Source: an uncultured Eubacteriales bacterium
GTDB lineage: Bacteria; Bacillota; Clostridia; Christensenellales; Borkfalkiaceae
Reading direction: 5' to 3'
Length of the DNA stretch: 64,000 bases
Assembly: GCA_900540805.1 (NCBI GenBank)
Contig: UQHL01000013.1
Coordinates: forward strand, 21,311 to 85,310
Position 1 is the stretch's first letter. Each line of letters starts with the position of its first letter. Shown here in pieces: positions 61,401-64,000 of the stretch. A model generated the notes under the pieces. It saw only the letters and a list, made by a program, of their open reading frames with translations, was not told the origin of the DNA and did not search any database. The position numbers were made by a program, and so were the translations under genes.

Positions 61401-61663
61401 CTGCATTTGGAGCATTGAGCGGTGGAGGTGCTCAGCACGGAAAAAATGTCACCTTAAAATCAAAATTGTCATTGAGAAACCAAAAAAAGGCTATGGGGAA
61501 ACCTTTAACCGCTGTGAATGCTCAAATAAAAAATGAACGTGCCTTACTGTCTATATTGGGATGTAAAGCATTAATGCCGAATGAAGAGTTGTTCTATGAC
61601 TTTATTCTCGAATATGTAGTATATACAGTATTGCCGGTAATTTATAATCGAGGGCGAATATGA
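55433..61663 (+). CDS. RHS/YD-repeat polymorphic toxin
   Basis: A 2076-aa protein with no signal peptide. Residues 1-330 are an acidic beta-rich region. A DNRLRE-like domain lies near 380-475 (SVILKLKAS ... ILEIKYL). Coiled-coil-rich helices at about 630-880 are followed by some 900 residues of YD repeats. The RHS core ends with GYYYDTETKLYYLKTRYYDP, GRFITIDD and NLYAYCNNNPVMNVDPEG (about 1800-1862). The last 214 residues are the variable tip: a Gly-rich hydrophobic segment (about 1870-1985), then a basic 90-residue end with no family I recognise. The shell should enclose the toxin. AGGAG precedes the ATG. Confidence 0.9.
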   Translation: MGIIKLKKTNEEEVIIKKEDETKEFHEISDPAAREANFSVCEEKLEQWEDPAVLREDEEHINAHSRHYVLNNNTTKSVFSGEPVNYYDEEGETWKKIDNSLIETENGFEAGFGKFKTTVLKAEKGKKVEIEGDGLSLSWEYLGKALKAAAEINEADISLLTLQNTTEEKAETILCVEKSLKGAANSTASRAVYENAESDTDIEYRLSGNNVKENIIVKERAEEYKYLFALNTKGLRMRLSDDNMQLELYSETEKEGGEIEEKLEFTIPSPYMYDAEGESCEDVYYELEPETDGKYVFAVVASEEWINAEERAFPVTIDPQIITDNTSFFDFKNYRKSRGSGSSSGPSSWSLYGNSSEFVVGIDFSSEYKSSVCIKKSNIVNLYGRIASVILKLKASMVYTPGAFRVGDKEIYCNSTSTYLSIDITNAYKANGGDFDIELLPSSKGYGNGAGDLKFNATGINAPILEIKYLTNESTRPTKRSFSLAGAALGTVDLATQDVTVEFTDVPGEDSVMGLGIFHVYKKSGEENFAGENFRLNLNENFIKYSAGEGENVDYIYTDEKGDKYGFWEYYYYKDSANNKVYVSGKKSDFTIDADGRLKDKDNREIFAEYKSMTGLTAVTRFEGFENYHLLEQRSDEYKQLEEQVKSYENAYKEFVLLNTATGNDDPLATEKIFGSYNYDEMPIPKSEALQYKSVLNQQRTLNKKYGQATTMVPDVNPNKDTDLIAKSGTIEAPLASLKTALEEISEKLIKYINNCTAEDGADTKRELCNLINNNLEVYPDHYQFLTAYYCKYPEFRDSNRGEIDGTPKLTGAALHEMFRQRNLMLLQLEEQTNELLTQKKIVDGQITWIKEKKSQYIAQVQSYYKEYVNKSAQLEQMKRQMPINFLTDGKIIKGYNENGRLVSVYDNRDNYAVIEYEKTDVTTDSPLRISRIYDKDGKEVRFSYNPQSKLTEITDTRGRKTRYEYSGSKLSKVKYDSGTEFTISYSNNNIKSITEAKNALKTNLSYLNNQLRYIYNYSTIDGIPKTNISEELSLISSIVITYTQATSTGANTVTVTEENHAEKYIFDVEGNCTGHYTSENGIVTEAEEYEYEPYWKWSEKQSNPRSVTKYAQRDSLNKTPMSSFTFTAEVTETTTLDQFNNPLKTMRSGIKVTADGSNQQTTVVDYTYDDDQKLREEKRTVSYTNPSKTIISYKKYRYNGYGEITRTESYVEGEEKTKGKTIEETEYDEKGNVVKSIEYNSLDSSSKFYKESEYAENGRIVAEKDETGENKRKYEYVCGTNIVRTEVLPNGSKVSYGQDEEERVTGITQSTEEGEENSNSTSYTYGEVTEVRSGNNVVDYEYDYKRRLTSVKVNPTGATDNYISYEYTELKDGAGKKTGEKITATYKKRAEGITADKIEKTLDVNGNVLSVKVNGEPQTENIYTSDNKISLVTDEITGKKYRYRYDDLGRLTNYEVLNSEGTYDGYAEELKYDKYGKLGSKAVFSSTDFPGCDYYYKENAARDLDFMWYDRKVIIRPKTDVLGRNIGKTVMLPGGRAEEIITYRKVGDHATQMPSTIRYGDNTGGEYGIRDCLKYAYDEMGNIAKVYENGELSVRYTYDKLGRLVREDNKSAGETSLFDYDNNGNILTKRTLAFTLKGKEEVEELSSTAKEYIYDRDRLLSYNGETFVYDGLGNPTTYRGKTLTWSKGRQLTNYNRTAFAYNGQGQRISKGNISYIYGSDGNLVSQSDGLSFMYDATGVVGIKYDNKYYAFRKDILGNVIGILDENGINIVQYRYDAWGICKIEKDTSGKNLGELNPFRYRGYYYDTETKLYYLKTRYYDPEIGRFITIDDVTYLAPDTINGLNLYAYCNNNPVMNVDPEGTSWWSKFWRTIAVVGLAALVVGAIAAITFVTGGAVAPILIGAGIGFATSGVISGITQFVTTGNIDWAQLVVDMAFGAVTGAFGGSTLGILGMTVAGGATGFAGSVASDFVAGRDIQWGMALTSAVIGAAFGALSGGGAQHGKNVTLKSKLSLRNQKKAMGKPLTAVNAQIKNERALLSILGCKALMPNEELFYDFILEYVVYTVLPVIYNRGRI
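59265..60993 (+). repeat. Master copy of the duplicated RHS core segment
   Basis: This part of the expressed RHS gene is repeated at 62272-64000. Bases immediately before differ (G at 59264, A at 62271), so the repeat boundary is sharp. Confidence 0.9.
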
Positions 61664-62235
61664 AATATTTTGTAAGAGCTGTTATTATTCTTATACCAAT
61701 GTTTATAGTGACATTTATTTTGAAATATGGTATAAAATCTGCTCTAAATAAGAAGAAAAAAAAGAAGGAGGTGGAAGAAACTTTTTCAGAAGATGGCTAT
61801 ATATTGAAAATGCCTGAATTATATCGGATTGTTCCTTGCATTGGACTGATCTTTCTAATTATTATGAGCATATATACATTATTGGCGCAGTTTGAGGATT
61901 GGCCTTATTTGATAATTGTATGGTTTTTTTTCGGTATTCCTTGTATAATTATGCTTATTTGTTTTTCGGTATGGAAAGTGGAGGTTCGGAAAGAGGAATT
62001 TGTCTATCGAAATTTTCTCGGAAAAATAAAGATATATGAATATAAAGACCTTGAACACAGGTATGACGGAAGAGGATTAAAATGGTATTTTTATAAAGAC
62101 AGAAAAAAGGTGTTTTGTATGCCGTACTATATTGAGGACGGAAACAAACTTGAGCGTGTATATAAAAAATATCAAACTAAAAATCGAAATAAGGAGAAAG
62201 AGTCGAACGAAGAACGTGCGAAGAATAAAGAATAA
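61660..62235 (+). CDS. Candidate membrane immunity protein for the RHS toxin
   Basis: A 191-aa protein whose ATG overlaps the RHS stop (ATGA). It has one helix near residues 4-24, a basic KKKKKK loop, two further helices (about 56-76 and 84-106), and a cytosolic C-terminal domain ending in a Lys/Glu-rich tail. A small gene directly after an RHS tip is nearly always the cognate immunity gene. A membrane location suggests that the toxin acts at or across the membrane, consistent with the hydrophobic Gly-rich tip. No family is claimed. Confidence 0.65.
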   Translation: MKYFVRAVIILIPMFIVTFILKYGIKSALNKKKKKKEVEETFSEDGYILKMPELYRIVPCIGLIFLIIMSIYTLLAQFEDWPYLIIVWFFFGIPCIIMLICFSVWKVEVRKEEFVYRNFLGKIKIYEYKDLEHRYDGRGLKWYFYKDRKKVFCMPYYIEDGNKLERVYKKYQTKNRNKEKESNEERAKNKE

Positions 62236-62242
62236 TATTGAG

Positions 62243-62277
62243 GAAGCTCTGTATTAAGCAGAGCTTCTTTATTTGCG
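62243..62277 (+). terminator. Terminator of the RHS operon
   Basis: GAAGCTCTG (62243-62251) pairs perfectly with CAGAGCTTC (62259-62267), followed by TTTATTT. The duplicated RHS segment starts within this T-tract at 62272. Confidence 0.9.
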
Positions 62278-64000
62278 GGACAAATATCGTGCGTACGGAA
62301 GTATTACCGAACGGAAGCAAGGTATCCTACGGCCAAGACGAAGAGGAACGAGTGACGGGAATCACGCAAAGTACAGAGGAGGGCGAGGAAAACAGCAATT
62401 CAACGAGCTATACGTACGGCGAAGTAACGGAAGTGAGAAGCGGAAACAACGTCGTGGATTATGAGTACGATTATAAGCGGAGATTGACGAGCGTAAAAGT
62501 CAATCCGACCGGCGCAACGGATAATTATATTTCCTACGAATATACGGAACTCAAAGACGGCGCGGGGAAAAAGACGGGCGAGAAAATTACGGCGACATAT
62601 AAAAAACGAGCTGAGGGAATAACTGCGGACAAGATCGAAAAAACGCTGGACGTGAACGGAAACGTGCTAAGCGTGAAAGTAAACGGAGAGCCGCAGACGG
62701 AAAATATTTATACGTCGGATAATAAAATATCGCTTGTGACAGACGAAATTACGGGAAAGAAATACCGTTATAGATACGACGATTTGGGCAGATTGACGAA
62801 TTACGAAGTATTAAACAGTGAGGGAACGTATGACGGGTACGCGGAAGAATTAAAATATGACAAATATGGGAAACTCGGCAGTAAAGCAGTATTTTCGTCA
62901 ACCGATTTTCCCGGTTGCGACTATTACTATAAAGAAAATGCCGCCCGAGATTTGGATTTCATGTGGTATGATAGAAAAGTGATTATTCGTCCGAAAACGG
63001 ATGTATTGGGAAGAAATATCGGGAAAACAGTGATGTTGCCGGGAGGAAGAGCGGAAGAGATAATCACATATCGAAAAGTGGGAGACCATGCGACGCAAAT
63101 GCCGTCAACAATCCGATACGGAGACAATACGGGCGGAGAATACGGAATCCGAGATTGCTTGAAGTATGCCTATGACGAAATGGGCAATATCGCCAAAGTG
63201 TATGAAAACGGGGAATTGTCGGTGAGATATACGTATGACAAACTCGGCCGATTGGTAAGGGAGGATAATAAGTCCGCAGGAGAGACGTCTCTTTTCGATT
63301 ACGATAACAACGGGAATATTCTGACAAAGCGGACACTGGCGTTTACTCTGAAAGGAAAGGAGGAAGTAGAAGAACTTTCATCGACGGCAAAGGAATATAT
63401 ATACGATAGAGACAGACTGTTATCGTATAACGGAGAAACGTTTGTATATGACGGATTGGGAAATCCTACGACGTACCGCGGAAAAACATTGACGTGGAGT
63501 AAGGGCAGACAGCTTACAAACTATAACAGAACGGCGTTTGCGTATAACGGCCAAGGTCAAAGGATATCGAAAGGAAATATAAGTTATATATACGGAAGCG
63601 ACGGAAACCTTGTAAGTCAAAGCGACGGGCTGAGCTTCATGTACGACGCAACGGGAGTGGTGGGAATAAAATATGATAACAAGTATTATGCATTTCGAAA
63701 AGATATTTTAGGAAATGTGATCGGAATACTTGACGAAAATGGTATTAATATTGTACAATATAGATACGATGCCTGGGGAATCTGTAAAATAGAGAAAGAC
63801 ACCTCGGGAAAAAACCTTGGGGAACTCAATCCGTTCCGTTATCGCGGGTACTATTATGATACGGAGACGAAATTATATTACCTGAAGACACGATATTACG
63901 ATCCGGAAATCGGCAGATTTATCACGATAGACGACGTTACGTATCTTGCCCCCGATACCATTAACGGCTTAAATCTCTATGCTTATTGTAATAATAATCC
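62272..64000 (+). pseudogene. Silent, apparently exact copy of the RHS core, continues beyond window
   Basis: 62272-64000 repeats 59265-60993 with a constant offset of 3007 bases; the regions I compared are identical. It corresponds to RHS residues from about 1278 to 1853. It has no promoter, ribosome site or usual start (a TTG at 62238 lies within a terminator). It should continue past the window through the conserved core into a different toxin tip. Recombination with the expressed gene would swap tips. Confidence 0.9.

Noticed and set aside
1..64000. CRISPR arrays or rRNA genes
   Set aside because: No regularly spaced repeat-spacer pattern and no rRNA-like stretch was seen on either strand. 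The only regular repeats are the 42-bp units at 2086-2211.

Overview
The window looks like a chromosomal contig from a spore-forming Bacillota, most likely an uncultured gut-type clostridium. Supporting signs are spoVT, TTGACA-N17-TATAAT promoters with strong AGGAGG ribosome sites, T-run terminators, clostridial-style lipoproteins and ABC sugar systems. The lineage is inferred from gene content; no marker gene was searched. The first 22 kb and the sugar operon are GC-rich. The integrated element has its own composition, and the last 17 kb is clearly more AT-rich.

1-22.8 kb is mostly core genome. It opens with the 3' end of an unknown gene, then an ECF sigma factor with a membrane partner, and an ABC exporter (two ATPases, one permease) followed by a TetR regulator. 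Next come a GDPD phosphodiesterase, a membrane protein, cysK, fba, a lipoprotein and gapA. A divergent small-protein/HTH locus follows, then glyS, a PAP2 phosphatase, fhs, glnS, a CvpA-like membrane protein, a zinc-dependent phospholipase C-like protein and spoVT.

23.0-30.5 kb is a 7.4 kb integrative element in the 3' end of a tRNA-Leu gene, bounded by a 23-bp direct repeat. It carries a tyrosine integrase facing the tRNA, a cI-like repressor with operators, a split sigma-like gene pair, a winged-helix protein and a DUF4373-type replication protein. Its right end holds a compact locus resembling a type I toxin-antitoxin: a 34-aa peptide with a sequestered ribosome site, two convergent consensus promoters with near-identical 5' ends, and a shared hairpin terminator.

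31-45.7 kb is a glycan-use locus. An AraC regulator is divergent from an operon of a Gfo/Idh/MocA oxidoreductase, two sugar permeases, a solute-binding lipoprotein, a DUF4091/GH123-like lipoprotein, two large carbohydrate-binding lipoproteins and a second Gfo/Idh/MocA paralogue. No ATPase is encoded, so a shared one elsewhere is expected.

45.8-64 kb is acquired DNA. It starts with remnants of a conjugative transposon and an IS110 element, including its probable guide-RNA leader, then an ArpU/RinA-like small regulator. A tightly packed 14-kb gene string follows: beta-helix protein, holin-like protein, dTMP-kinase-like protein, nucleotidyltransferase, a possible papain-fold protein, acyl carrier protein, acyl-AMP ligase, second carrier protein, BtrH-like acyltransferase, beta-sandwich protein, a 2076-aa RHS/YD-repeat toxin and a membrane immunity candidate. 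A promoterless copy of the RHS core, apparently exact, follows the terminator and runs off the window. The link between a private acyl-carrier/ligase/acyltransferase set and an RHS polymorphic toxin is the most unusual feature here.
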